Positions 42,486 to 50,752 of a stretch of 64,000 nt of DNA are shown piece by piece; within the stretch, counting starts at the first letter, position 1; each line of letters starts with the position of its first letter. The DNA comes from Pseudomonadota bacterium (GTDB taxonomy: Bacteria; Pseudomonadota; Alphaproteobacteria; Sphingomonadales; Sphingomonadaceae). The position numbers were made by a program, and so were the translations under genes. The stretch lies in assembly GCA_023400405.1 (NCBI GenBank), contig JAEXFD010000030.1:124001-188000 (forward strand), read 5' to 3'. The notes under the pieces are model-generated. The model was not told the origin of the DNA. It did not search any database and saw only the letters and a program-made list of their open reading frames with translations.

Positions 42486-44572
42486 GCCGCTTTGCCCATC
42501 GGCGTGGCGCGCACCAACAGGAAGCGCTCGAACGTCGCGTGGATGCTGTGGCCATCCTCGTCGGCGGTGCCGAGCGGCGCGCCGGTGAGGCCGTCGGTCA
42601 GCGCATAAGCGCCCTTGCCGAGCCCGCGCAGTGCGATCGGGCCGTCCCAGCGCTCGGCATAGAAGGCGTAATGGAGCACGCCGTCCTTCTCGATCGCATG
42701 GCCTTCGGGCCGATCGAAGCCGATATCATACAGCCCGCCGAGATACTTGCCCTTGGCGAGCATGTTGGCGCGATAGAGGTCGATCCACTGGCGCCACAGC
42801 GCCTCTTTCTTGGCCGTCAGCAGATAGCCGCCGGGCGGCAGCTTGTTGGTCGGGTGGCGCGAATCCGCCGGCCAGGTGAATTTGGTCGAGGGGATCGCGC
42901 CGACGCCATAGGTCGAGGCGAAGTCGTGGCCGCCGTCGCTCAGTTCGACATGGTCGCCGCTATAGGGCGCCGAGGGGCCCATCAGCGCCTTGAAGGTCTT
43001 GCCCTTGGAGCGGACCTGCCACGAGGAGGTCGGGTCGGAGGCCGGCGTGTTGTTCATCGCCGGGATGTTGTGGAAGGCGAAGCTGTCGCCGCACGGGCAG
43101 ATTTCGATGACGGCCTGCGGGTTGATCGAAATCGCCTCGTCATAGACCGCCTTCCAGAAATCCTGGAGCTTCTCGAACGATTCCTCGGGCCGGGCATGGT
43201 TGTGCGCGGGATTGTAGCAGGGCGCGACGGCGTTGAGGTGCTGGCCATCGAGCTTGAGCCCTTCGAACCCCCAATCGCCGATGATCCGCCGCACCAGCGC
43301 GCGGTGATAGTCGATCGTCGGCTGATAGGCCGGGCACATCGTGTAGGAGTCCCACCAGGTGACGTCCTGCTTCTTGCCGTCCTGGCCGAGCAGCAGCATG
43401 TCCGAATGGTCGCGCAGCAGATCGGTGCCCGGGTCGGCGGCGAGCGGCGCCAGCCAGAGGCGCGGGCGCATTCCATCGGCCTTGATGCGGTCCGCGAACG
43501 CCTTCATGTCGGCATCGCCGCGCGGGAATTTGGTGCGATCGAGCTTCCAGTCGCCCTCGGACGTCTGCCAGCCATCGTCGAGCACCGCCCATTCGAAGCC
43601 GAGCTCCCTGGCCTTGGGCAGCGTCGCATAGACTTCGGCGGCGGTGAAATTGCGCTCATAGCCCCAGGCGCACCAGATCGGGCCATAGCTCGATTCGGGG
43701 ATTTCCGGGGCGGCGAGCCCGCGCTCGGCCATGATCCGGCGATAGGCGTCGAGCGGGCGGAAATAGTCGCCGGTGTGCGCCATCACGAACGTCGCCGGGA
43801 GCGTCAGCGTCTCGCCGGGCGGGAGCCGCACCGGCTGGTCGCCCGCCATGCCGATCCGCGTGCCGCCCGGCTGCGCGGTCACCGGCAGCGAGACCAGCCG
43901 CGGCACCTTCTCGACATGGCCGACCGCGAGGCCGACATCGGGGCGCCACACCACCGCGACCGGCGTGCCGCCGCCATAGTCGGAAGCGTTCATCCCCATG
44001 AAGTTGCGCTGATCGAAGCTCGGGCCGACGCGCTGCACCCAGTCGCGCCGATCGTTGTGCGAGGATCCCGCAAAGGTCCAGGCGCCGCGCAGATCAGGCA
44101 ACAGCTCGTGGGTGGCAAGCTGCCAGCCGGTGACCGACAGCGGCGCCGCACCGCTGTTGCGGAACTGCGCCTCCTGCAGCGCCAGGCCCGGATAGCGATC
44201 GAAGAAAGTGACGCTGAGCGCGAGTTCGACCTGGCCGTCGGCGGTGGCGCGCAGACGATGCCGCCGGCCCTTGCCGTGCGCGCCGTCGATTCGCTCCTCG
44301 TCATGATCGAGCAGCAGGAAACGATCGATCGTGCCCCGGCCCTCGGCGGTCAGCGCCGCCGCGGTGCCCGGCGAGGTGATCGCGCGGCCCTGATAGTGCA
44401 GGCGTGACTGCATGCGCGCATCGAATTCGAGGGTGAGCGTGCCGTCCGAAAGCCGCGCGCCCGTGGGCGCCGCCACCCACGCCTTTGCCGCGAATGTGGG
44501 CGCTGCCGTCATCGCCCCGCCGGCCATCAGCGAGCGCAGCAACGTGCGGCGGGTTACGGAGCTCGGCATCAT
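42482..44572 (-). CDS. GH36-like alpha-galactosidase / alpha-N-acetylgalactosaminidase, exported
   Basis: A 696-residue glycoside hydrolase. The N-terminus VTRRTLLRSLMAGGAMTAAPTFAA looks like a twin-arginine or strong Sec leader. A beta-sandwich domain (~40-300) precedes the TIM barrel: IWCAWGYERNFTAAEV, LGFEWAVLDDGWQTSEGDW, RLWLAPLAADPG, then the nucleophile region GFEGLKLDGQH (D~442) and, further on, a probable acid/base Asp in ASDPTSSWQVR. The LDDGWQ and LKLDG patterns are those of clan GH-D, family GH36. It should release terminal alpha-linked Gal or GalNAc; the aga genes favour GalNAc. ATG 44572 follows GAGGAGAG. It is the first gene of the leftward operon and is divergent from an amidohydrolase. 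Confidence 0.9.
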   Translation of the reverse strand: MMPSSVTRRTLLRSLMAGGAMTAAPTFAAKAWVAAPTGARLSDGTLTLEFDARMQSRLHYQGRAITSPGTAAALTAEGRGTIDRFLLLDHDEERIDGAHGKGRRHRLRATADGQVELALSVTFFDRYPGLALQEAQFRNSGAAPLSVTGWQLATHELLPDLRGAWTFAGSSHNDRRDWVQRVGPSFDQRNFMGMNASDYGGGTPVAVVWRPDVGLAVGHVEKVPRLVSLPVTAQPGGTRIGMAGDQPVRLPPGETLTLPATFVMAHTGDYFRPLDAYRRIMAERGLAAPEIPESSYGPIWCAWGYERNFTAAEVYATLPKARELGFEWAVLDDGWQTSEGDWKLDRTKFPRGDADMKAFADRIKADGMRPRLWLAPLAADPGTDLLRDHSDMLLLGQDGKKQDVTWWDSYTMCPAYQPTIDYHRALVRRIIGDWGFEGLKLDGQHLNAVAPCYNPAHNHARPEESFEKLQDFWKAVYDEAISINPQAVIEICPCGDSFAFHNIPAMNNTPASDPTSSWQVRSKGKTFKALMGPSAPYSGDHVELSDGGHDFASTYGVGAIPSTKFTWPADSRHPTNKLPPGGYLLTAKKEALWRQWIDLYRANMLAKGKYLGGLYDIGFDRPEGHAIEKDGVLHYAFYAERWDGPIALRGLGKGAYALTDGLTGAPLGTADEDGHSIHATFERFLLVRATPMGKAA

Positions 44573-44687
44573 CGTGGCAACTCTCCTCATGGCGGCCGCG
44601 CGCCGCCGGTGACGGATGCGTCGGTTGGAGAAAGAGCTTGCACGAAGCGATGGGCACGCGCAAATAAAAACGCAAGTTTATCGCGCG

Positions 44688-44705
44688 TTTCGTTTCGGTT
44701 TCCAT
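44688..44705. promoter_or_regulatory. Candidate AgaR-type operator between GH36 and amidohydrolase
   Basis: TTTCGTTTCGGTTTCCAT fits the core of the published enterobacterial AgaR site (TTTC-R-TTT-Y-R-N-TTT-Y) at almost every position. It lies in the 148-base divergent gap, 16 bases before the amidohydrolase start, so a bound repressor could block both directions. Confidence 0.6.
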
Positions 44706-44720
44706 CGCAAGGAGTTTCGC

Positions 44721-45824
44721 ATGCGGTCTTGGGCAGCCACATTGCTGGCAGGAGTATCGGTTGCGCTGCTCGGGGCGACGGCGCCCGGAGCGCATTATCG
44801 CGAGGCCGATTTCGACAAGGTCGCCAAGTTCGACGCGCATGTGCATGCCAATGTAAACGATCCCGCCTTCCTCGCGGTGATGCGCCGCGACGGCTTCCGC
44901 GTGCTGTCGATCAATGTCGATTATCCCGACTTCCCGGCGCTCGCCGATCAGGCAACCATCGCCGTGGCGATGCATGGTGCGGATCCGCACCTGCAATTTG
45001 CCACCACTTTCTCGATGGAGGGCTTCGGCACGCCGGGCTGGACCGAGAAATCGATCCGCACGATCGATGCCGCGGTCGCCAAGGGCGCCGTCGCGGTGAA
45101 GGTGTGGAAGAATATCGGCATGGTCGCCAAGGACGCCGACGGAAAGCGCGTGTTCCTCGACGATCCGCGTTTCGACGGGGTGATGGCGCATCTCGAGCAG
45201 CGCGGCATCCCGCTGATCGCGCACCAGGGCGAGCCCCGCAATTGCTGGCTGCCGCTCGATCAGATGACGACCGAGAACGACCGCACCTATTTTCGCGCCC
45301 ACCCCGAATATTACATGTACCTGCACCCCGAGGAGCCGAGCTACGAGGCGCTGATGGCGGCGCGCGACCGCTTCGTCGCGCGGCATCCCAAGCTCGCCTT
45401 CGACGGCGCGCACATGGCGAGCCTCGAATGGAGCGTCGACGAGCTCGCCAAGTTCCTCGACAGCCACCCCAATGCCGTGGTCGACCTCGCCGCGCGGATG
45501 ACCAACGTGCAGGCCCAGTCGGTCAAGGATCGCGAGCGCGTGCGCCGCTTCTTCATCCGCTATCAGGACCGGCTGCTCTACGGCACCGACCTGACCGACA
45601 GCCCGCCTGATCCCGCCGCGCGTGCGCAGAACCCGCCGGCGACCAACGACTTCCCGGGCGAGGCCGATCGCGTCTGGCGCGCCGACTGGCGCTATCTCGC
45701 GACACCGCTCTCCCAGCATGTCGAGGCGATCAATGCCGACGCCGCCGGGCTAGACCTGCCGCGTGGGGTGATCGACAAGATCTATTCGAAGAACGCCCAG
45801 CGCTTCTTCAAGCGGATGCGCTAG
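44721..45824 (+). CDS. Secreted amidohydrolase-family protein
   Basis: A 367-residue metal-dependent hydrolase of the amidohydrolase_2 type. A signal peptide (WAATLLAGVSVALLGATAPGA) is followed by the first metal motif KFDAHVHANVNDPAF (H-x-H). Further ligands: KVWKNIG (a possible bridging Lys/Asn position), PLIAHQGEP (His), FDGAHMAS and LLYGTDLTD (the terminal Asp). The fold is a TIM barrel; members are lactonases, decarboxylases or deacylases. In this locus a sugar lactone or acyl-sugar substrate is possible but not shown. ATG 44721 has AAGGAG seven bases upstream. It is divergent from GH36 and shares a candidate AgaR operator with it. A stem (TCGCGG/CCGCGA) just after the stop may end the transcript. 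Confidence 0.85.
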   Translation: MRSWAATLLAGVSVALLGATAPGAHYREADFDKVAKFDAHVHANVNDPAFLAVMRRDGFRVLSINVDYPDFPALADQATIAVAMHGADPHLQFATTFSMEGFGTPGWTEKSIRTIDAAVAKGAVAVKVWKNIGMVAKDADGKRVFLDDPRFDGVMAHLEQRGIPLIAHQGEPRNCWLPLDQMTTENDRTYFRAHPEYYMYLHPEEPSYEALMAARDRFVARHPKLAFDGAHMASLEWSVDELAKFLDSHPNAVVDLAARMTNVQAQSVKDRERVRRFFIRYQDRLLYGTDLTDSPPDPAARAQNPPATNDFPGEADRVWRADWRYLATPLSQHVEAINADAAGLDLPRGVIDKIYSKNAQRFFKRMR

Positions 45825-45925
45825 GGTCGCGGGCCGGCGGCCGCGATGGGCTCGGCGGGCGGAAACGCCAGAATTGGGTGGCTAGCTGCCGTTGCAATGT
45901 GGCGGACCCCGGCTAGTCTAGTCGC

Positions 45926-46267
45926 GTGTTTACAAGGTTGATCTTGGTGCAGGGATTCGCGCTGATGTTAGCTGATCCGATGAACGATCCCTATGTGGTA
46001 GCGGAGCTAGCGATGTCGAATGTCGCAAGCTGTCGTGAAGCCAAGAGAGATCGTGCGTACGCAAGCCTTGAGCGGCGCTGGATTAGCGCCAAGGCGCTTG
46101 CCCTCCGCAATGGTCACGGGCCACGGCTGCAAGAACTTGACCGCCGCATTCTCGCCTTCCGCTCGGAGTCCTTTTTTGCGCAGTGCTGGGGAGGCTTTGA
46201 TACGGCCCGCGAAAATGGCGAGCGAGCAGTCTTGGACTTTGAGGGGGATGCGTCCAAGCGCATCTGA
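45926..46267 (+). CDS. Small hypothetical protein in a lower-GC patch
   Basis: A possible 113-residue protein I do not recognise, starting at GTG 45926. It contains MLADPMNDPYVVAELAMSNVASC, REAKRDRAYASLERRWISAK and FFAQCWGGFDTARENGERAVLDFE. Its regular spread of charged and aromatic residues reads like a real protein rather than a frame shadow. It has an N-terminal hydrophobic stretch (TRLILVQGFALMLA) that may be a weak signal peptide and two Cys. Codons such as AGA, TTA and AGG are frequent, unlike its neighbours. There is no clear ribosome site. It may be a recent insertion or a fragment. Confidence 0.42.
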   Translation: MFTRLILVQGFALMLADPMNDPYVVAELAMSNVASCREAKRDRAYASLERRWISAKALALRNGHGPRLQELDRRILAFRSESFFAQCWGGFDTARENGERAVLDFEGDASKRI

Positions 46268-46593
46268 AGTTTTGTGGATAGGTCGTTACTGGGGCCGTAG
46301 CGGCACTTTCAATGTGGGATTTCGCCTGCTCCCCTCGGCCGACCAAGTGGATGCCCGCCGCTCTTTAAAAAGATTGGCAGGCACCTTGGACGGACGAGCG
46401 ATTTCCGTCGCGATCGTGTGACCCTCGTGCGACCTTAGGCGTCGGCGCTTCGCCGATCGCGTCCTCGGCGCGAACGTCGATTGGCGCGCGTTGGGCGGAG
46501 GGCTGCCGTGGCCCCGCGTTCACCCGATGGCGGAGAAAGGATCGGTCCCGCGCCGGCGGGTTGCCGGGGGCATATTCCCCTTGCGCCCCCGCC
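46268..46593. other. Non-coding stretch, possibly a gene remnant
   Basis: 326 bases between the small hypothetical gene and the DeoR stop. A plus-strand frame ending at 46421 encodes WIGRYWGRSGTFNVGFRLLP and RRSLKRLAGTLDGRAISVAIV, which reads like the C-terminal end of a protein without a proper start, so a decayed gene is possible. From 46440 on the sequence returns to normal high GC, and nothing else is recognised. Confidence 0.35.
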
Positions 46594-47373
46594 TCAGACG
46601 ATATGCAGCCGGAATCCCGCGCGTTCGGCTGCGGCCTGGATGCCGTCCGAATCCTCGGCATCGGTGATCAGGTCATCGATCTCGCCCACGCTGAGGATGC
46701 GGTGGAGGCAGACCTTGCCGAACTTGGTCTTGTCGGTAACCGCGATCACTTGCCGCGCCGCCTTGGCCATCTTGCGGTTGAGCATCGCCTCGGGCTCAAA
46801 ATGCGTCGTGATCCCGCGTTCGAAATCGAAGCCGTCGACGCCGAGGAACAGCTTGTCGACATGCAGATCCTCGAGCGCGCTTTCGGTCTGCGCGCCGTAA
46901 AAGGCGCGGTTGCGACGCCGCAGCGCGCCGCCGAGCATCACCACGCCGATCCTTTCCTTCTGCGCCAGCGCGCACAGGATATCGAGATCGTTGGTGAGGA
47001 CGGTGATGTCCTCGTCATCGGGGAGATGATGCGCGATCTGCAGCGTCGTGGTGCCCGAATCGAGCACGATCGACTCGCCGGGCTTGACCATCGACGCCGC
47101 GAGCGCGCCGATCCGCGCCTTTTCGTCGATGTTGCTCGCGCGCTTCGCCTCGAGCGCAGGCTCGGCGATCACATTGACCGCATCGGCGGAGATCGCGCCG
47201 CCATAGGAGCGCTCGGCGACGCCGCGCTTCTCCAGATAATGGAGATCCTTGCGGATCGTCTGCATCGACACGCCGAAGCGCTGTGCCAGCGGCGCGACCT
47301 GGACGCTGCCCCGTTCGCGCACGAGCGCGCTGATCTGCTGACGCCTTTGGCTGGTGTCCCGAATGACGGACAT
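46594..47373 (-). CDS. agaR: DeoR/AgaR-family transcriptional repressor
   Basis: A 259-residue DeoR-type regulator. The N-terminal winged helix is RRQQISALVRERGSVQVAPLAQRFGVSMQTIRKDLHYLEKRGVAERSYGGAI; the TIRKDL-YLE recognition helix is the DeoR signature. The C-terminal sugar-phosphate sensor domain has IVLDSGTTTLQIAHHLP, LTNDLDILCALA, LGGALRRRNRAFYG, DKLFLGVDGFDFERGITTHFEPEA and VIAVTDKTKFGK. The GITTHFEPEA and D-TKFGK details are those of AgaR-like members. It probably senses a phosphorylated amino sugar or tagatose phosphate. The ATG at 47371-47373 follows GGGAGG. It is divergent from a TBDT across 170 bases with a candidate operator at 47435. Confidence 0.92.
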   Translation of the reverse strand: MSVIRDTSQRRQQISALVRERGSVQVAPLAQRFGVSMQTIRKDLHYLEKRGVAERSYGGAISADAVNVIAEPALEAKRASNIDEKARIGALAASMVKPGESIVLDSGTTTLQIAHHLPDDEDITVLTNDLDILCALAQKERIGVVMLGGALRRRNRAFYGAQTESALEDLHVDKLFLGVDGFDFERGITTHFEPEAMLNRKMAKAARQVIAVTDKTKFGKVCLHRILSVGEIDDLITDAEDSDGIQAAAERAGFRLHIV

Positions 47374-47434
47374 GGAAACCTCCCGAAACACCTGCTTACC
47401 AGCGGTGCCCCGCCTCGACAATGTCCGGATTGTG

Positions 47435-47453
47435 TTTCGTTTCTTTTCTGTTT
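47435..47453. promoter_or_regulatory. Candidate AgaR operator over the TBDT promoter
   Basis: TTTCGTTTCTTTTCTGTTT repeats the TTTC/TTT pattern of AgaR sites. Its end overlaps the hexamer TTGACA at 47452-47457, a good -35 element for the TBDT at 47544, with a weak TTACCA -10 seventeen bases on. It lies between the repressor gene and that TBDT, as expected for autoregulation. Confidence 0.6.
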
Positions 47454-47543
47454 GACAGGCTTGTGACCGCCATCTTACCAATCGCAATATATCGCGCCGC
47501 CAAACCGGTTCGCTAAGACGGCGCCGAGCAAGAGGGATAGGCG

Positions 47544-50402
47544 ATGATCGGACAGCTGTCGTGGCGCAATCTGGCTTTGAGCGGCGCGAGCGCGACCGCA
47601 CTGATGGCGGCATGGGGCGCCCGCGCCCAGACCGCCGAGCCCCAGACTTCTCCGGCCGTGGAGGCCTCGCAGGACGATGGCCAGGCCGATCCCGCCGGGC
47701 CCGACATCGTCGTGCGCGGCGTGCGCGGCAGCCTGTTGCGTTCGATCCAGGCCAAGCGCGATGCCGATACGATCGTCGATGCGATTTCGGCGGAAGAGCT
47801 CGGCAAATTCCCCAATCGCAACGTCGCTGAAGCACTGGCCAACATTCCGGGCGTGACGGTTGGCCGCGATGGCCGCGGCGAAGGGCGCAACATCACCATC
47901 CGCGGGCTCGGTGAGAATTTCGCGATCACCACGCTCAACGGCCGCATCCTGCCCACCGATGGTCCCGACCGTTCGTTCGCATTCGACGTGCTGCCTTCCG
48001 AGATCATCTCCGGCGCCGAAGTGCAGAAGGCCGTCCGCGCCTCGTCGCTCGAAGGCAGCATCGGCGGCAATGTCGATCTGCGCACCGCGCGGCCGCTCGA
48101 TCGGCCGGGCCTGCAGGTGTCTGCCGCGATCGAAGGACAGTATAACGACCTGGTCGAGAAGGGCGGCTACAAGGTCTCGGGCGTCTTCAGCACGACCTTC
48201 GCCAACGACACGATGGGCCTGCTGATCGGCGCGAGCTACAATCGCTACAAGTTCCGCACCGACAATCTGGGCGAATATTCGATCACCGACGGTACCGAAG
48301 CCGGCTATGGCGTCGATTTCGATCGCGACGGGCAGGTCAATCCCGATCCGAATGGCCCGGCCTTCATCTGGCCCGATTACTACAGCGTCGGCTATGTCCG
48401 CGGCGAGCGCGAGCGGATCGGCTCCGCCGGCGCCTTCCAGTGGAAGCCGTCGAGCGACTTCGAGCTGACGATCGACGGGCTCTACAGCCGCTACAACGTC
48501 ACCCAGCACAATTATCGTTCGTCCAACTATCTCAATCCGCTGGGCGACGACGGATCGCTGCGCTGGGATCCGGCCTCGATCCGCACCGATGCCAACCATG
48601 TCGTCACCGGCTTCTCGATGGACGACCTGGTCGCCGAAGTGCTGACCACCGACGAGCCGCGCAAGAGCGAGACCTGGCAGCTGGGCGGCCATATCGACTG
48701 GCACGCCAGCGATCGGCTGAAGATCGGCCTCGACGCCTATGCGGGCAAGGCACGCGACGATACCGGCGGGCAGAACCGCTTCGTCGTCGCCGGCATTCCG
48801 GGTTCCTCGGTGACCTTCGCGACGCGCGACGGCGGCATTCCCGACCTCGAGGTGGCCATCCCCGGCGGCCGCCCGCTCTCCGCCGCGACCAACGACGATT
48901 TCCGCGCGCACTATATCGGCATCCAGGGCCAGAACATCTCGGACAACACCAAGGGCGCGAAGTTCGACGCCGACTATGAACTCGGCGGCGTCTTCAAGTC
49001 GGTGACCATCGGCGGGGCCTGGACCGATCGGCGCAAGACCGTGACGACGATCGACAACCAGTACACCACGTCGTGCAACTATTGCGGCTATCCCTTCACC
49101 TTCGGCGCGATCGGCGCGGACGTGGTGCGGCCCGCCGCGGTGTCGAACATCCTCGGCAAGCTGGGCGGCAATTTCCCGCGCAACTTCCCCTATTTCGACA
49201 TCGACACCTATCTCGCCGCGCTGCCCCGCGCCGACAACAATCCCGCGGTGCTCAATCCGAACAGCTGCCTCGACGCGACCGGCGCGACGATTCCCGGCTG
49301 CACGCTCTCGCCCTATCCGGCAGGCTATTCGACCCAGGTGATCGAGCCCGACCTGCCCGCCTCCTATCGCATCAAGGAGCGGACCTGGGCCGGCTATGTC
49401 CAGCTCAACCTGGAGGGCAGCCGGTGGCGCGGCGATATCGGCGTGCGGCTGGTCTCCACCAAGGTCAGCTCGACCGGCTATGGCGCCTCGATCGCCAGCA
49501 TCATCCCGCGTGCCGGGACGCAGGACAACGACATCGACTTCAATCCGGTGGAGGCGATCAATGGCGGTGGCGACTATACGCGGCTGCTGCCCTCGGCCAA
49601 TTTCGCCTATGACCTTAGCCAGGGCCTGCGCCTGCGCCTCGCCGCCTCCAAGGCGATCTCGCGTCCCACCTTCGGTGAGCTCTCGCCGGCCAAGGACGCC
49701 ACCTCGGCGCAATCGGGCACCTATATCATCTATGACGCGGGCAATCCGAACCTGAAGCCGACCGAGGCCGACCAGTTCGACGTCTCGCTCGAATATTATC
49801 CGTCCAACCGCCTCGCGCTGACCCTGGCTGGCTTCTACAAGCACATCACCAATTTCGTCTCGACCGTGCCGGTCGACGTGGTGATCACGCCGACCGCGCA
49901 GCCGGCCAACCAGCAGCAATCCTTCCCCTTCGTCGAATATCAGGCGATCAACGGCGATTCCGCCAAGGTCTATGGCGTCGAGCTGGGCGGCCAGTATTTC
50001 CTCGACAACGGCTTCGGCGTGCAGGCCAACCTGACCTACAACCATTCGCGCGCGACCTCGGGAGACGTGACCACCGACCTGCCGGGGGCGATCCCCTTCT
50101 CGGCCAATGCCAAGCTGTTCTACGAAAAGAACGGCATCGGCGCGCAGGTCTCGTACAGCTATCAGTCGCGCTATGTGTACGCGCAGTCGGGCAGCCTGGG
50201 CTATCTCTCGGTCAAGGAAGATCCCTATCACGAGATGTCGGCGAGCATCTCCTACGACGTGACGCCGAACATCTCGGTCTATGTCCAGGGATCGAACCTG
50301 CTGGGGTCGGACATCCGGCGCTTCAACACCTATCGCAACGTGCCGGCCTTCTACGAATATTCGGGCCGGTCGTTCTTTGCGGGCGTGCGCGCGCGGCTGT
50401 AA
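47544..50402 (+). CDS. TonB-dependent receptor, large carbohydrate type
   Basis: A 952-residue TBDT of the large Xanthomonas/Caulobacter class. A signal peptide (LALSGASATALMAAWGARAQ) precedes an N-terminal extension and the TonB box area GPDIVVRGVRGSLLRSIQAKRDADTIVDAISAEELGKFPNRNVAEALANIPGV; the AKRDADTIVDAI---ELGKFP-RNVAEAL wording is diagnostic of that class, which often takes up glycans. Plug: GRGEGRNITIRGLGENFAITTLNGR, LPSEIISGAEVQKA, LEGSIGGNVDLRTARP. The beta-barrel ends FFAGVRARL with a terminal Leu rather than the usual aromatic residue. ATG 47544 follows AGAGGGA. It is divergent from the agaR-like gene, so it probably imports the oligosaccharide that this locus consumes. Confidence 0.94.
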   Translation: MIGQLSWRNLALSGASATALMAAWGARAQTAEPQTSPAVEASQDDGQADPAGPDIVVRGVRGSLLRSIQAKRDADTIVDAISAEELGKFPNRNVAEALANIPGVTVGRDGRGEGRNITIRGLGENFAITTLNGRILPTDGPDRSFAFDVLPSEIISGAEVQKAVRASSLEGSIGGNVDLRTARPLDRPGLQVSAAIEGQYNDLVEKGGYKVSGVFSTTFANDTMGLLIGASYNRYKFRTDNLGEYSITDGTEAGYGVDFDRDGQVNPDPNGPAFIWPDYYSVGYVRGERERIGSAGAFQWKPSSDFELTIDGLYSRYNVTQHNYRSSNYLNPLGDDGSLRWDPASIRTDANHVVTGFSMDDLVAEVLTTDEPRKSETWQLGGHIDWHASDRLKIGLDAYAGKARDDTGGQNRFVVAGIPGSSVTFATRDGGIPDLEVAIPGGRPLSAATNDDFRAHYIGIQGQNISDNTKGAKFDADYELGGVFKSVTIGGAWTDRRKTVTTIDNQYTTSCNYCGYPFTFGAIGADVVRPAAVSNILGKLGGNFPRNFPYFDIDTYLAALPRADNNPAVLNPNSCLDATGATIPGCTLSPYPAGYSTQVIEPDLPASYRIKERTWAGYVQLNLEGSRWRGDIGVRLVSTKVSSTGYGASIASIIPRAGTQDNDIDFNPVEAINGGGDYTRLLPSANFAYDLSQGLRLRLAASKAISRPTFGELSPAKDATSAQSGTYIIYDAGNPNLKPTEADQFDVSLEYYPSNRLALTLAGFYKHITNFVSTVPVDVVITPTAQPANQQQSFPFVEYQAINGDSAKVYGVELGGQYFLDNGFGVQANLTYNHSRATSGDVTTDLPGAIPFSANAKLFYEKNGIGAQVSYSYQSRYVYAQSGSLGYLSVKEDPYHEMSASISYDVTPNISVYVQGSNLLGSDIRRFNTYRNVPAFYEYSGRSFFAGVRARL

Positions 50403-50464
50403 GGGCGGGCTTCGCCTAAAACGAGTGTGGCGCTGGGGGGCAACCCGGCACCTCCAACAAAAAC

Positions 50465-50564
50465 TGTTCCCCGGCGAAGGCCGGGGCCCAGTTGCCGATG
50501 GTTTCGGCGGTATCGCGTAATTTCAGCCTGGTGGCAGCTGGGCCCCGGCCTTCGCCGGGGAGCA
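50465..50564. repeat. Paired inverted palindromic (REP/BIME-like) element
   Basis: Two 32-base arms, 50465-50496 and 50533-50564, are inverted copies with two mismatches. Each holds the imperfect palindrome CCCCGGCGAAGGCCGGGG. They are separated by 36 bases. The element lies between two TBDT genes. Such paired GC-rich palindromes are dispersed in sphingomonad genomes. It could form a long hairpin and end or stabilise the upstream TBDT transcript. Confidence 0.75.
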
Positions 50565-50611
50565 GCGAGGGTGGCCTCGACGCATGATCTCCAGCAGCAG
50601 GACGTCTAAGG

Positions 50612-50631
50612 GTTCGTTTTATTTCGTTTTG
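50612..50631. promoter_or_regulatory. Candidate distal AgaR-type operator before the second TBDT
   Basis: GTTCGTTTTATTTCGTTTTG holds two TTCGTTTT copies ten bases apart, one helical turn, matching the repeated TTTC/TTT pattern of the other sites in this locus. It lies about 35 bases upstream of the presumed promoter of the TBDT at 50753. Confidence 0.55.
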
Positions 50632-50665
50632 TGCCACGGGAACGACATTTCCCGTCAGATTCCCA

Positions 50666-50693
50666 TTGTCGCCCTTCAAGAATCGTGCATAGT
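50666..50693 (+). promoter_or_regulatory. Candidate promoter of the second TBDT operon
   Basis: TTGTCG (50666-50671) and CATAGT (50688-50693) have a 16-base spacer and would start transcription near 50700. It is flanked on both sides by TTTCGTT-type operators (50612-50631, 50704-50718). The rest of the 350-base gap 50403-50752 holds the paired palindromic repeat. Confidence 0.4.
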
Positions 50694-50703
50694 CGCGTAA
50701 TGG

Positions 50704-50718
50704 CAATGTAACGAAACT
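50704..50718 (+). promoter_or_regulatory. Candidate proximal AgaR-type operator before the second TBDT
   Basis: CAATGTAACGAAACT matches the agaZ site at 41543-41557 (CAATATAACGAAACT) at 14 of 15 bases. It lies just past the expected transcription start, 34 bases before the ATG, where a repressor would block elongation. Confidence 0.55.
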
Positions 50719-50752
50719 TTCAATCGTTCGGGTTTGCACAGGGGGGTCCGGC

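Noticed and set aside
47475..50231. 918-codon minus-strand open frame opposite the first aga TBDT
   Set aside because: Antisense shadow; the plus strand has signal peptide, plug and barrel motifs.
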